DNA from: Streptomyces eurythermus
GTDB taxonomy: Bacteria > Actinomycetota > Actinomycetes > Streptomycetales > Streptomycetaceae
DNA length: 64,000 nucleotides
Direction: 5' to 3'
Assembly (NCBI RefSeq): GCF_014649115.1
Contig: NZ_BMSK01000015.1
Coordinates: 62,001 to 126,000, forward strand
Of this stretch, positions 1-9,493 are shown one piece after another; the first letter of the stretch is position 1; each line of letters starts with the position of its first letter. The notes beneath the pieces are model-generated. The model ran no database searches and was not told the DNA's origin. It saw only the letters and a list, made by a program, of their open reading frames with translations. Position numbers and translations under genes: made by a program.

Positions 1-52
1 CCCGCGCCATGACGCGCGTGTGTCTCGCCTTGCCGAAACTGCGGACATGCGA

Positions 53-94
53 AATGCCGCGACCCCCAGGCTAGAACCTGAGGGTCGCGGCATT
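53..94 (-). terminator. Strong hairpin terminator downstream of ftsH
   Basis: An almost perfect inverted repeat of about 18 bp (AATGCCGCGACC at the outer end, loop CTAGAA) lies 29 bp beyond the ftsH stop codon. The symmetry means it could stop transcription in both directions. The 52 bases before it hold no recognisable gene. In related streptomycetes folE follows ftsH, but that gene is not visible here. Confidence 0.8.
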
Positions 95-122
95 CATTCC
101 GGGCCGTGTCTCCGCGGGCCGG

Positions 123-2162
123 TCAGCCCTCGGAGCGGTCCTCCGGGGACTGGTCCGTCACCGGGGCGGACTCCGCCGCCGTCGACTTCGCGGTGCTGAT
201 CGACGCCGTCGCGCCGTTCGCGCCGTTGGTCAGTGCCAGCTCCTTCGGGGAGAGCACCGGCGGGCGGGTGGACGGGGTGCGGCGCGAGGAGCCGGTCCAG
301 GCGGGCCGCGGCGGGCGCTTGACGATGGGGGCGAAGATCTCGGCGATCTCCTCCTTGCCCAGGGTCTCCTTCTCCAGCAGCTGGAGAACGAGGTTGTCGA
401 GCACGTCGCGGTTCTCGACCAGGATCTCCCATGCCTCGTTGTGCGCGGTCTCGATGAGCTTCTTGACCTCTTCGTCGACCAGCGCGGCGACCTCTTCCGA
501 GTAGTCCCGCTGGTGGGCCATCTCACGGCCCAGGAACGGCTCGCTGTTGTCGCCGCCGAACTTGATCGCGCCGAGACGCTCGGTCATGCCGTACTGCGTG
601 ACCATCGCGCGGGCCAGGTTGGTGGCCTTCTCGATGTCGTTCGCGGCACCGGTGGTCGGGTCGTGGAAGACCAGTTCCTCGGCCGCCCGGCCGCCCAGCA
701 TGTAGGCGAGCTGGTCGAGCATCTCGTTGCGGGTGGTCGAGTACTTGTCCTCGTCGGGCAGGACCATCGTGTAACCGAGGGCACGGCCGCGGGACAGGAT
801 CGTGATCTTGTGGACCGGGTCGGAGTTCGGCGAGGCCGCCGCGACCAGGGCGTGACCGCCCTCGTGGTACGCGGTGATCTTCTTCTCCTTGTCCGACATG
901 ATCCGGGTCCGCTTCTGCGGACCCGCGACCACGCGGTCGATCGCCTCGTCCAGCGCCTTGTTGTCGATCAGCTTCTGGTCGCCGCGGGCGGTGAGCAGCG
1001 CGGCCTCGTTCAGCACGTTGGCGAGGTCGGCGCCGGTCATGCCCGGGGTGCGGCGGGCCACGGCGGACAGGTCGACGTCGGGCGCGACCGGCTTGCCCTT
1101 CTGGTGGACCTTGAGGATCTCCAGACGGCCCTGGAGGTCCGGCGGGTCGACCGCGATCTGCCGGTCGAAGCGGCCCGGGCGCAGCAGCGCCGGGTCGAGG
1201 ATGTCCGGCCGGTTGGTGGCGGCGATCAGGATGACGCCGCCCTTGACGTCGAAGCCGTCCATCTCGACCAGCAGCTGGTTCAGGGTCTGCTCGCGCTCGT
1301 CGTGACCGCCGCCGAGGCCGGCGCCGCGGTGGCGGCCGACCGCGTCGATCTCGTCCACGAAGACGATCGCCGGGGCGTTCGCCTTGGCCTGCTCGAACAG
1401 GTCACGCACCCGGGAGGCACCGACACCGACGAACATCTCGACGAAGTCGGAACCGGAGATCGAGTAGAACGGGACGCCCGCCTCGCCGGCGACGGCGCGC
1501 GCGAGCAGGGTCTTGCCGGTACCCGGGCGGCCGTAGAGCAGCACGCCCTTGGGGATCTTGGCGCCGACGGCCTGGAACTTGGCCGGCTCCTGGAGGAACT
1601 CCTTGATCTCCTGGAGCTCCTCGACGGCCTCGTCACAGCCGGCGACGTCGGAGAAGGTCGTCTTCGGGGTGTCCTTGGTGATGAGCTTCGCCTTGGACTT
1701 GCCGAAGTTCATGACCCGGGAGCCGCCGCCCTGCATCTGATTCATCAGGAACAGGAAGACGACCACGATCAGGACGAAGGGGAGCAGGGACAGCAGGACG
1801 CCGACGAACGGGTTCTGCTTGGACGGCGAGACCGTGTAGCCGTCCGTGATCTGCTTTTCCTGGTACTTGGTCTGCAGCGTGCCGGCGAGCTGCACACCCT
1901 GGTCGCCGATGTAGCTCGCCTGGATCTTCGAGCTGCCCTCGACCTTGTAGCCGTCCTTCAGCGTGACCTTGATGCTCTGATCGTCACCGGTGGTGAGCTT
2001 GGCCGACTCGACCTTGTTCGCGTTGATCGCCGCCACGACCTGGCCGGTGTCCACCGTCTTGTAGCCGCCGGACGAGCCGACGACCTGCATCAACACGACC
2101 ACGGCAAGGACGGCCAGCACGATCCACATGACCGGCCCACGGAAGTATCGCTTCACGTCCAT
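123..2162 (-). CDS. ftsH: ATP-dependent zinc metalloprotease FtsH
   Basis: This is a membrane-anchored AAA+ protease that degrades damaged or regulatory membrane and cytosolic proteins. The 679-residue product has a transmembrane helix at about residues 9-27, an extracytoplasmic domain, and a second helix at about 115-140. The AAA module follows, with a Walker A-like GRPGTGKT at 211-218, Walker B VFVDEID and the second region of homology around ATNRPD. The M41 peptidase zinc motif HEGGH is at 433-437. The ATG at 2162 was chosen because it gives the usual MDVKRYFRGP start; an in-frame ATG at 2198 would add 12 residues. The Walker A has Arg where most FtsH proteins have Pro. The gene lies downstream of hpt on the same strand, as in other actinobacteria. 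Confidence 0.97.
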   Translation of the reverse strand: MDVKRYFRGPVMWIVLAVLAVVVLMQVVGSSGGYKTVDTGQVVAAINANKVESAKLTTGDDQSIKVTLKDGYKVEGSSKIQASYIGDQGVQLAGTLQTKYQEKQITDGYTVSPSKQNPFVGVLLSLLPFVLIVVVFLFLMNQMQGGGSRVMNFGKSKAKLITKDTPKTTFSDVAGCDEAVEELQEIKEFLQEPAKFQAVGAKIPKGVLLYGRPGTGKTLLARAVAGEAGVPFYSISGSDFVEMFVGVGASRVRDLFEQAKANAPAIVFVDEIDAVGRHRGAGLGGGHDEREQTLNQLLVEMDGFDVKGGVILIAATNRPDILDPALLRPGRFDRQIAVDPPDLQGRLEILKVHQKGKPVAPDVDLSAVARRTPGMTGADLANVLNEAALLTARGDQKLIDNKALDEAIDRVVAGPQKRTRIMSDKEKKITAYHEGGHALVAAASPNSDPVHKITILSRGRALGYTMVLPDEDKYSTTRNEMLDQLAYMLGGRAAEELVFHDPTTGAANDIEKATNLARAMVTQYGMTERLGAIKFGGDNSEPFLGREMAHQRDYSEEVAALVDEEVKKLIETAHNEAWEILVENRDVLDNLVLQLLEKETLGKEEIAEIFAPIVKRPPRPAWTGSSRRTPSTRPPVLSPKELALTNGANGATASISTAKSTAAESAPVTDQSPEDRSEG

Positions 2163-2358
2163 CCATACGGAGCGGTGCCGCCCCGTCCCTCCTGCCATAG
2201 TGAGTTTGATAAGACAGTTCTTCTGACGGTACCCCAGCATTGTTGCCCGAAGCCGCACGGAGCCGATTCGACGGCTGGGAAAACCCGTCTCCGCTTGCTT
2301 CAACGGCGCGGAACCCGCTGGGGTTCCCGATCGTCCTACAGGGCTTGGGCCGAGTGGC

Positions 2359-2919
2359 TCAGCCGCCGTAGACGTGAGGCGCGAGCGTACCCACGAACGG
2401 CAGGTTGCGGTACTTCTCGGCGTAGTCGAGGCCGTAGCCGACGACGAACTCGTTCGGGATGTCGAAGCCGACCCACTCGACGTCGATGGCGACCTTGGCG
2501 GCGTCCGGCTTGCGCAGCAGCGTGCACACCTTCAGGGAGGCGGGCTCGCGCGAGCCGAGGTTGTTGATCAGCCAGGACAGGGTCAGGCCGGAGTCGATGA
2601 TGTCCTCGACGATCAGGACGTGCCGGCCCTTGATGTCGGTGTCGAGGTCCTTGAGGATGCGGACCACACCGGAGGACTGGGTGCCCGCGCCGTAGGAGGA
2701 CACGGCCATCCAGTCCATCGTGACGGGGGTGGACAGCGCCCGGGCGAGGTCCGCCATGACCATCACCGCGCCCTTGAGGACGCCGACGATGAGCAGGTCC
2801 TTGCCCGCGTACTCCGCGTCGATCTTCGCGGCCAGCTCGGCCAGCTTCGCGTCGATCTCTTCCTTGGTGATGAGCACCCGCTGGAGGTCGGCACCCATGT
2901 CTTTCGCGTCCACCCGCAT
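2359..2919 (-). CDS. hpt: Hypoxanthine phosphoribosyltransferase
   Basis: This purine salvage enzyme transfers the phosphoribosyl group of PRPP to hypoxanthine or guanine to give IMP or GMP. The 186-residue protein carries the type I PRTase PRPP-binding signature VLIVEDIIDSGLTL at about residues 99-112 and the conserved GYGLDYAEKYRNLP segment near the C-terminus. The ATG at 2919 (MRVDAKDM) matches the usual family start; the reading frame continues upstream without a better start. The tilS-hpt-ftsH order on one strand is conserved in actinobacteria and suggests co-transcription. Confidence 0.96.
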   Translation of the reverse strand: MRVDAKDMGADLQRVLITKEEIDAKLAELAAKIDAEYAGKDLLIVGVLKGAVMVMADLARALSTPVTMDWMAVSSYGAGTQSSGVVRILKDLDTDIKGRHVLIVEDIIDSGLTLSWLINNLGSREPASLKVCTLLRKPDAAKVAIDVEWVGFDIPNEFVVGYGLDYAEKYRNLPFVGTLAPHVYGG

Positions 2920-3044
2920 CACTTTCGGTCGTCCCGCACTTACGGCCGCGTGTGCGGCCACCGGCTACGGCCGCGTGTACGGCCCCGGGGGCCGCCCGGC
3001 CCGCCGGAGGGCACCGGATGCGGGCACTCCGTGGGGGCCGGTCG

Positions 3045-4073
3045 TCAGCCTTGCCGAATCACCAGTCTGCCACCCTGCCGCTGGGCGACGACCCTGCCCG
3101 GGAGATTGATGGCTCCCTGGCCGCGCCAGCCGGTGATCAGGCGGTCGACTTCCTCGATGTGGCGGGCGAACAGCGCACCGGCCGGCGCTCCGGCCTCGAT
3201 GGCCGCGCGGCGCAGGATCCGGCGGCGCACGGCGGGCGGCAGGGCGTACAGCTTGGCGCACTCCAGCAGGCCGGCCGCGTCCCGTACGGAGGCCTCGGCC
3301 TGCCTGGCCCAGGTGTCCAGGGCGTCGGCGTCGTCGCGGGAGAGCTGGGCGGTGCGGGCCAGCGCCTCCACCACGCCCTTGCCGAGGGCCTTCTCCAGGG
3401 CGGGCAGTCCCTCGTGCCTCAGCCGGGAGCGGGTGTAGGCGGGGTCGGCGTTGTGCGGGTCGTCCCAGACCGGCAGGGACTGGACCATGCAGGCCTTGCG
3501 GGCGGTCTGGCGGTCCAGGTGCAGGAAGGGCCGCCGGTAACGGCCGCCGGCCCCCGAGACCGCGGCCATGCCGGACAGGGAGCGGATGCCGGAGCCGCGG
3601 GCGAGCCCGAGCAGGACGGTTTCGGCCTGGTCGTCGCGGGTGTGGCCGAGCAGGATCGCGGTGGCGCCGTGGCGTTCGGCGGCGGCGTCCAGGGCGGCGT
3701 AGCGGGCGTCCCGGGCGGCGGCCTCGGGGCCGCCCTCGCGGCCTACGGTCACCGCGACGGACTCGACCGGGTCGAGGCGCAGCTCGCGCAGCCGCACGAC
3801 GACCTCCTCGGCGCGGAGGTCGGAGCCGGGCTGGAGGCCGTGGTCGACGGTGACCCCGCCGGCGCGGACGCCGAGCTTGGGGGCCTCGAAGGCGAGGGCG
3901 GAGGCGAGGGCCATGGAGTCGGCGCCGCCGGAGCACGCGACGAGGACGAGCGGGGAGGGGAGCCGCTCGGCCGTCCGGCCCGCGGGGGCGCGGGAGGTCT
4001 GGTCGTTCAGGATGTCGTGGAGGACGCGGCGGACCGCCAGGCGTATCGCCGCGACCGCAGGATGGGGACCCAT
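3045..4073 (-). CDS. tilS: tRNA(Ile)-lysidine synthase
   Basis: TilS attaches lysine to cytidine 34 of the CAU-anticodon tRNA-Ile, changing its specificity from Met to Ile codons. The 342-residue protein has the N-type ATP pyrophosphatase P-loop SGGADS at residues 48-53 and a second conserved LGHTRDDQAET segment. The length is typical of the shorter actinobacterial forms without a long C-terminal domain. The ATG at 4073 is preceded by GAAGGGAA at suitable spacing. It lies just upstream of hpt and ftsH, the classical tilS-hpt-ftsH neighbourhood. Confidence 0.95.
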   Translation of the reverse strand: MGPHPAVAAIRLAVRRVLHDILNDQTSRAPAGRTAERLPSPLVLVACSGGADSMALASALAFEAPKLGVRAGGVTVDHGLQPGSDLRAEEVVVRLRELRLDPVESVAVTVGREGGPEAAARDARYAALDAAAERHGATAILLGHTRDDQAETVLLGLARGSGIRSLSGMAAVSGAGGRYRRPFLHLDRQTARKACMVQSLPVWDDPHNADPAYTRSRLRHEGLPALEKALGKGVVEALARTAQLSRDDADALDTWARQAEASVRDAAGLLECAKLYALPPAVRRRILRRAAIEAGAPAGALFARHIEEVDRLITGWRGQGAINLPGRVVAQRQGGRLVIRQG

Positions 4074-4265
4074 GTCCGGTTCCCTTCATGAAGTTTTCCG
4101 GGGGGTGTGCCCGGGACGGTCACTCAGAGTGTGTAGATGGTGACAGAACCGGGGCGTTCCCCGAGCATCGCACGCCTACGCATGGCATACGGTCCCTCGG
4201 ACGGGTGATTGGAGGGGCGGTCGCCTGCCGTCGGCCGGATCCGCTTCACGACTCCGCCCCGTGGT

Positions 4266-5399
4266 TCACCCCTCGGCCCTGCCGTGCACCCGCGCGACCC
4301 AGTCCGCCGGTTTGGCGATCTCCGCCTTGGTGGGAAGGGTGTTGGGCGAGGTCCACACGCGGTTGAAGCCGTCGGTGCCCACCTGTTCCACGACCGCTCG
4401 CACGAACCGTTCGCCGTCGCGGTACTGCCTCAGTTTGGCATCCAGCCCCAGCAGCTTGCGCAGGGCCGCGTCCAGGCGGGAGGCGCCCTTGGCGCGGCGC
4501 TGCTGGAACTTCTCGCGGATCTCGGCGACGGTCGGCACGACGCTGGGCCCGACGCCGTCCATGACGTAGTCGGCGTGGCCCTCCAGCAGCGACATCACGG
4601 CGGTGAGCCGGCCGAGGATCTCCCGCTGGGCCGGGGTCTGCACCAGCTCCACGAAGGAGCGCCCGCCGTCCTCCTCCTCGCCCTCGGGACGGCCGCCGGC
4701 CAGGGACTGGGCGGCGTCCCGGATGCGCTCCAGGAAGGTCATCGGGTCGACGTCGGTCTCCGCGAGGAACGACTGGATCTCGCCCTCGAGGTGGTCGCGC
4801 AGCCAGGGCACGGCCGTGAACTGGGTGCGGTGGGTCTCCTCGTGCAGGCACACCCACAGCCGGAAGTCGTGCGGCTCGACGTCGAGTTCGCGCTCCACGT
4901 GGACGATGTTGGGCGCCACCAGCAGCAGCCGGCCGCCGCCGTTCTGGCCGGCCGGCAGATCGCGGCCGGCGGGGGCGAAGGTCTCGTACTGGCCGAGGAC
5001 CCGGGAGGACAGGAACGACAGGAGCATGCCCAGCTCCACGCCGGTGACCTTGCCGCCGACGGCGCCCAGGACCGCGCCGCCCGGGCCGCCGCCGCGCCGT
5101 TCCTGCATCTTCTCGAGCAGCGGTTTGAGGATCTCCCGGAAGCCCGCGACGTTGGCGCGGACCCAGCCGGGGCGGTCGACCACGAGGACGGGGGTGTCGT
5201 GCGTCTCCTCCGTGCCCATGCGGGTGAAGCCCCGGACGTGTTCCTCCGAGGCCTTCGCGTGCCGGCGCAGCTCCGCGACGACGGCCCTGGCCTCGTCACG
5301 GCTGACGTCGGGGCCGGGCCGTACGAGCCGTGTCGCGGTCGCCACCGCGAGGTTCCAGTCGACCATCCCGGGAGATGCGGTGCCACCGAAGCCAGTCAT
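4266..5399 (-). CDS. Zinc-dependent metalloprotease of the DUF2342 family
   Basis: The 377-residue protein belongs to an actinobacterial family of predicted zinc metalloproteases, sometimes labelled 'coenzyme F420 biosynthesis associated'. The zinc motif HEETH is at residues 186-190 (LHEETHRTQF), and a later EGHADYVMD segment could supply the third ligand. There is no signal peptide, so it is probably cytoplasmic or peripheral to the membrane. The substrate is unknown. The start at 5399 gives MTGFGGTA; a second ATG eleven codons in (MVDWN) is an alternative because no strong ribosome binding site precedes either. It lies between dacB and tilS on the same strand. Confidence 0.88.
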   Translation of the reverse strand: MTGFGGTASPGMVDWNLAVATATRLVRPGPDVSRDEARAVVAELRRHAKASEEHVRGFTRMGTEETHDTPVLVVDRPGWVRANVAGFREILKPLLEKMQERRGGGPGGAVLGAVGGKVTGVELGMLLSFLSSRVLGQYETFAPAGRDLPAGQNGGGRLLLVAPNIVHVERELDVEPHDFRLWVCLHEETHRTQFTAVPWLRDHLEGEIQSFLAETDVDPMTFLERIRDAAQSLAGGRPEGEEEDGGRSFVELVQTPAQREILGRLTAVMSLLEGHADYVMDGVGPSVVPTVAEIREKFQQRRAKGASRLDAALRKLLGLDAKLRQYRDGERFVRAVVEQVGTDGFNRVWTSPNTLPTKAEIAKPADWVARVHGRAEG

Positions 5400-5514
5400 G
5401 TTGTCAACCGTACGTGCTCGTTGCCGCTTGGGGCAGGCCGTGGCGGGCCGGCGGGGGCCGAGGGGGTTGCCCCGGCACCCGGTGGTGCGGCGAGCCCGGG
5501 GCGAACGGCGCCGG

Positions 5515-7104
5515 TCACCTCGCCAGTGCCGTCGCCGCCTCGTCCAGGGTCGACTGGGCCTGGGTGGCGTCGGTGGTGCCGGAGGCCAGGAAGGCGAAGG
5601 CCAGCAGGTGGCCGGTGTCGTCCACGACCGTGCCGGCGAGGGTGTTCACGCCGGTCAGGGTGCCGGTCTTGGCGCGTACGACGCCGGACGCGCCGTCGGC
5701 GAAACGATTGCTCAGGGTGCCGGTGAAACCGGCCACCGGCAGGCCGGTGAGGACCGGGCGCAGGCCGGGGCGGTCCGGGTCGGCCGCCCGGACCAGGAGG
5801 CCGGTCAGCAGGTCGGCGGTGAGCCGGTCGGCGCGGTCCAGGCCGCTGCCGTCGCGGAAGACGGCGCCCGCCATCGGCAGGCCCAGCCCCCGCAGCTGCG
5901 TGGCGATGGCCTCGGCGCCGCCGGCGAAGCTCGCCGGACGCCCGCCGGCCAGGGCCGTGTGCCGGGCCAGGGCCTCCGCGATGTCGTTGTCGCTGTTGGT
6001 CAGCATCCGCTCGACCAGGGCGGACAGCGGGGGCGAGGAGACCCGGGCGAGGGTCTGCGCGCGCGTGCCGGCCTTGGAGGGGCCGGGGGGCGTGGTCGTG
6101 ATGCCGGCCTCCTTCAGGAAGCCGGCGAACCGGGCCGCCGCGTCCGCCGCCGGGTCGCCCACGCGGATCACCGGGCCGCTGGTGGAGTCGTCGGTGCGGC
6201 CCTCGTCGGCGGTCAGGGCGCTGACCGGCGCGAGGTTGTCGTTGACGCCGATGGGGTGCAGGGCGGGGCCGGTGAACAGGGTGGTGTCGTAGGACAGGGT
6301 GATCTTGCTGATGCCGCGCTCGCGCAGGGCCTTCGCGGTGTCCGCGGCCAGCGTCCGCAGGCTCGCCCAGCCGCCGCTGCGGGCGCGCGCGGTGAGGGTG
6401 GGGTCGCCGCCGCCGACCAGGACGAGTTCCCGGGTGTCCGGTTCCAGGGCGGTGCGGGTGGTGAGGCGGTGGTCCGGGCCGAGGGCGGACAGGGCGGCGA
6501 CGGCGGTGGCGATCTTGGTGGTGGAGGCGGGGACGAGGGCCTTGCCGCCGTCGGCGTCGTACAGGCGTTCGCCGGTCGTGACGTCGACGACGGCCGCCGT
6601 GTGGCTGTCGCCGAGTTCGGGGGCGTCCAGGAAGGGCTTCAGGGCGTCGGAGACGGCCCGCGCGTCCGGCGCGGACCGTCTGGTGCCCACGGCGCCCGTG
6701 ACGCCGCCCAGGCCGGTCAGGACGGGTCCGGCGCTCGGCGCGGGCCGGGCCGCCGTACCCGGGCGGCCGTGATCTGCGCCACCCGTCCGCTCCAGGGCGG
6801 CGGCGCGGTCCCGCTCGGCCGTACGCTGACCCGAGGCGTCCCAAGGTCCGGCCACGGTCACCGCACCGGCGGCCAGCGCCAGGCCGGCGGTGGCGGCGCC
6901 AGCGGTGTACTGCCAGGTCCGGACGGTGCGCGGACGGGGGAGACGGGGGAGGTGCACAGGGCCGGTCCGCACGGCCCGCGACAGCCGCGCGAGCTGCGGC
7001 TTCACGGCCGTCACGGCGCGCGTGAGACTCGGTCGGACGGCGTTCGCGAGCCGCGCCACCCGCGGTCCCGCGGCTCGCCAAGGCCCCAGCTCCGGCACGA
7101 CCAC
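5515..7104 (-). CDS. dacB: D-alanyl-D-alanine carboxypeptidase/endopeptidase (PBP4 type)
   Basis: This enzyme trims peptidoglycan stem peptides outside the membrane. The 529-residue protein has a basic N-terminus, one membrane anchor at about residues 66-86, and the three serine penicillin-binding motifs of the S13 family: STTK at 194-197, SDN in NSDNDIAEA, and KTG in VRAKTGTLTG. The start is a GTG at 7104. A GTG two codons later (7098) is better spaced from the AAAGGGG ribosome binding site and may be the true start. It is divergent from ppa across about 80 bp, so the two promoters share a short region. Confidence 0.94.
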   Translation of the reverse strand: MVVPELGPWRAAGPRVARLANAVRPSLTRAVTAVKPQLARLSRAVRTGPVHLPRLPRPRTVRTWQYTAGAATAGLALAAGAVTVAGPWDASGQRTAERDRAAALERTGGADHGRPGTAARPAPSAGPVLTGLGGVTGAVGTRRSAPDARAVSDALKPFLDAPELGDSHTAAVVDVTTGERLYDADGGKALVPASTTKIATAVAALSALGPDHRLTTRTALEPDTRELVLVGGGDPTLTARARSGGWASLRTLAADTAKALRERGISKITLSYDTTLFTGPALHPIGVNDNLAPVSALTADEGRTDDSTSGPVIRVGDPAADAAARFAGFLKEAGITTTPPGPSKAGTRAQTLARVSSPPLSALVERMLTNSDNDIAEALARHTALAGGRPASFAGGAEAIATQLRGLGLPMAGAVFRDGSGLDRADRLTADLLTGLLVRAADPDRPGLRPVLTGLPVAGFTGTLSNRFADGASGVVRAKTGTLTGVNTLAGTVVDDTGHLLAFAFLASGTTDATQAQSTLDEAATALAR

Positions 7105-7183
7105 CAGCCCCTTTCGCGATCACACACCTGCGTGAGGGACACTTAACCACCAGAACTATGTGCTGATCATGGAGGAGCCACCG

Positions 7184-7675
7184 GTGGAGTTCGACGTCAC
7201 GATCGAGATCCCGAAGGGTTCGCGGAACAAGTACGAGGTGGACCACGAGACCGGCCGGATCCGCCTGGACCGTCGTCTCTTCACCTCGACCGCCTACCCG
7301 ACCGACTACGGCTTTGTCGAGAACACCCTCGGCGAGGACGGCGACCCGCTGGACGCGCTGGTCATCCTGGACGAGCCGACCTTCCCGGGCTGCCTGATCC
7401 GCTGCCGTGCGATCGGCATGTTCCGGATGACGGACGAGGCGGGCGGCGACGACAAGCTGCTGTGCGTTCCGGCCACCGACCCGCGTGTGGAGCACCTGCG
7501 TGACATCCACCACGTGTCGGAGTTCGACCGCCTGGAGATCCAGCACTTCTTCGAGGTGTACAAGGACCTGGAGCCCGGCAAGTCGGTCGAGGGCGCCAAC
7601 TGGGTGGGCCGGACGGACGCCGAGGCGGAGATCGAGCGGTCGTACAAGCGCTTCAAGGAGCAGGGCGGTCACTGA
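7184..7675 (+). CDS. ppa: Inorganic pyrophosphatase
   Basis: This soluble family I pyrophosphatase hydrolyses PPi to two phosphates and drives biosynthetic reactions forward. The 163-residue protein contains the active-site run DYGFVENTLGEDGDPLD and the substrate-binding RNKYE motif. The GTG at 7184 is chosen because GGAGGAG lies directly upstream at good spacing and the result is the usual family length; an ATG at 7160 would add eight residues that overlap this ribosome binding site. The genome also encodes a membrane pyrophosphatase (hppA, 42382-44784), so PPi can be used in two ways. Confidence 0.97.
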   Translation: MEFDVTIEIPKGSRNKYEVDHETGRIRLDRRLFTSTAYPTDYGFVENTLGEDGDPLDALVILDEPTFPGCLIRCRAIGMFRMTDEAGGDDKLLCVPATDPRVEHLRDIHHVSEFDRLEIQHFFEVYKDLEPGKSVEGANWVGRTDAEAEIERSYKRFKEQGGH

Positions 7676-7688
7676 CCCCGCTCGGTGG

Positions 7689-7718
7689 ACGGGCCGCACG
7701 CGCAGGCGTGCGGCCCGT
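7689..7718 (+). terminator. Hairpin terminator after ppa
   Basis: A perfect 13-bp inverted repeat (ACGGGCCGCACGC with its complement, 4-base loop) begins 14 bp after the ppa stop codon. It is followed by TTCGCG rather than a T run, as is usual in Streptomyces terminators. Confidence 0.85.
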
Positions 7719-7804
7719 TCGCGTGTGTGCACGCCTGCGCCCCTTCGGGGTACGTGTGCGCATACTGAGGGCTACGCGAGGTGTGGTGCAGGGAGCGGTG
7801 CGAA

Positions 7805-9466
7805 GTGACGGAGACGGAGGACCGCAAGCCCCGGTCGGACGAGGCACGGTACGACCCGGAGATCACCTCCGAGTTCGCCATCCCCCAGGGTCTCGATGTC
7901 CCGAAGACCGGCGGCGAGAGCGAGACGACCTCCGAGTTCGCGGTGCCGGAGGGGCTGCAGACGCCGCAGCCGCCCGGTGCCGAGCCGGAGGGCTCGGCGT
8001 TCACGCCACCGCGCACCTACAGCGCGAAGGAGGCGCCGGCCGCGTTCACACCCGCGACCGGGGTGCCGCTGGTCAGCCTGATCAAGGACGCGCCCTGGCA
8101 GGACCGGATGCGCACGATGCTGCGCATGCCGGTGACCGAGCGGCCGGCCCCGGAGCCGGTGCAGCGCGAGGAGGAGGGCGGCCCGGCCGTCCCGCGTGTG
8201 CTGGACCTGTCCCTGCGCATCGGCGAGCTGCTGCTGGCCGGCGGTGAGGGCGCGGAGGACGTGGAGGCCGCGATGTTCGCGGTGTGCCGGTCCTACGGCC
8301 TGGACCGGTGCGAGCCGAACGTCACCTTCACCCTGCTGTCGATCTCGCACCAGCCGTCGCTGGTGGAGGACCCGGTGACGGCGTCCAGGACGGTCCGGCG
8401 GCGGGGCACCGACTACACCCGGCTGGCGGCCGTCTTCCATCTCGTGGACGACCTCAGCGACCCGGAGACCGAGGTCTCCCTGGAGGAGGCCTACCGGCGC
8501 CTGGCGGAGATCCGCCGCAACCGGCACCCCTACCCCGGCTGGGTGCTGACCCTGGCCGGCGGGCTGCTGGCCGGTGCGGCCTCCCTGCTGGTGGCGGGCC
8601 GGGGCGACCCGGTCGTGTTCCTCGCGGCGGCCGTCGGCGCGATGCTCGGCGACCGGCTGGCGTGGCTGTGCGCGGGGCGCGGGCTGCCGGAGTTCTACCA
8701 GTTCACGGTGGCCGCGATGCCGCCCGCGGCGATCGGGGTGGCGCTGACCCTGGCCCATGTCGACGTGCAGGGCTCCGCGGTGATCACCGGTGGGCTGTTC
8801 GCGCTGCTGCCGGGGCGGGCACTGGTCGCGGGGGTGCAGGACGGGCTGACGGGCTTCTACATCACCGCCTCCGCGCGGCTGCTGGAGGTCATGTACTTCT
8901 TCGTCGGCATCGTCACCGGGGTGCTGACCGTCCTGTACTTCGGCGTGAAGATCGGCGGCGAGCTGGACCCGGAGGCCGCGCTGCGGGTCTCGGAGCAGCC
9001 GCTGCTCCAGATCGCGGCCTCGATGCTGCTGTCCCTGACCTTCGCCGTCCTGCTCCAGCAGGAACGTTCCACCGTGCTCTGGGTGACCCTGAACGGAGGC
9101 GTCGCCTGGTCGGTGTACGGCGCGATGCGCTACGCCGGCGACATCTCACCGGTGGCCTCCACGGCGGTCGCGGCGGGCCTGGTGGGCCTGTTCGGGCAGC
9201 TGCTCGCCCGGTACCGGTTCGCCTCCGCCCTGCCGTACACCACGGCCGCGATCGGGCCGCTGCTGCCCGGTTCCGCGACCTACTTCGGGCTGCTGTCCAT
9301 AGCCCAGAACGACGTGGACAAGGGGCTGGTGTCGCTGGCCAAGGCCGTGTCGCTGGCCATGGCCATCGCCATCGGGGTGAACCTGGGGTCGGAGATCTCC
9401 CGGCTGTTCCTGCGCATCGGCTCCGCCGGGAAGCGCCGGGCGGCGAAGCGCACCAGGGGATTCTGA
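7805..9466 (+). CDS. Threonine/serine exporter family membrane protein (ThrE type)
   Basis: The 553-residue protein has a disordered, acidic N-terminal region of about 130 residues. The ThrE domain follows (LSLRIGELLLAGGEGAEDVE onward), then about ten hydrophobic segments. ThrE of Corynebacterium exports threonine and serine by proton-driven antiport, so amino acid export is the likely role, although the substrate cannot be read from sequence. The GTG at 7805 is preferred because GGGAG lies about nine bases upstream; an upstream ATG at 7781 has no such site. It follows ppa after a terminator and converges on the dedA gene. Confidence 0.88.
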   Translation: MTETEDRKPRSDEARYDPEITSEFAIPQGLDVPKTGGESETTSEFAVPEGLQTPQPPGAEPEGSAFTPPRTYSAKEAPAAFTPATGVPLVSLIKDAPWQDRMRTMLRMPVTERPAPEPVQREEEGGPAVPRVLDLSLRIGELLLAGGEGAEDVEAAMFAVCRSYGLDRCEPNVTFTLLSISHQPSLVEDPVTASRTVRRRGTDYTRLAAVFHLVDDLSDPETEVSLEEAYRRLAEIRRNRHPYPGWVLTLAGGLLAGAASLLVAGRGDPVVFLAAAVGAMLGDRLAWLCAGRGLPEFYQFTVAAMPPAAIGVALTLAHVDVQGSAVITGGLFALLPGRALVAGVQDGLTGFYITASARLLEVMYFFVGIVTGVLTVLYFGVKIGGELDPEAALRVSEQPLLQIAASMLLSLTFAVLLQQERSTVLWVTLNGGVAWSVYGAMRYAGDISPVASTAVAAGLVGLFGQLLARYRFASALPYTTAAIGPLLPGSATYFGLLSIAQNDVDKGLVSLAKAVSLAMAIAIGVNLGSEISRLFLRIGSAGKRRAAKRTRGF

Positions 9467-9493
9467 GCGCCGTACGCCCGGGGCCCCGGGGAG

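Noticed and set aside
441..2567. Long plus-strand reading frame opposite ftsH
   Set aside because: It mirrors ftsH in a GC-rich genome, has no family resemblance, an Asp/Val/Gly/Arg-heavy composition and no ribosome binding site.
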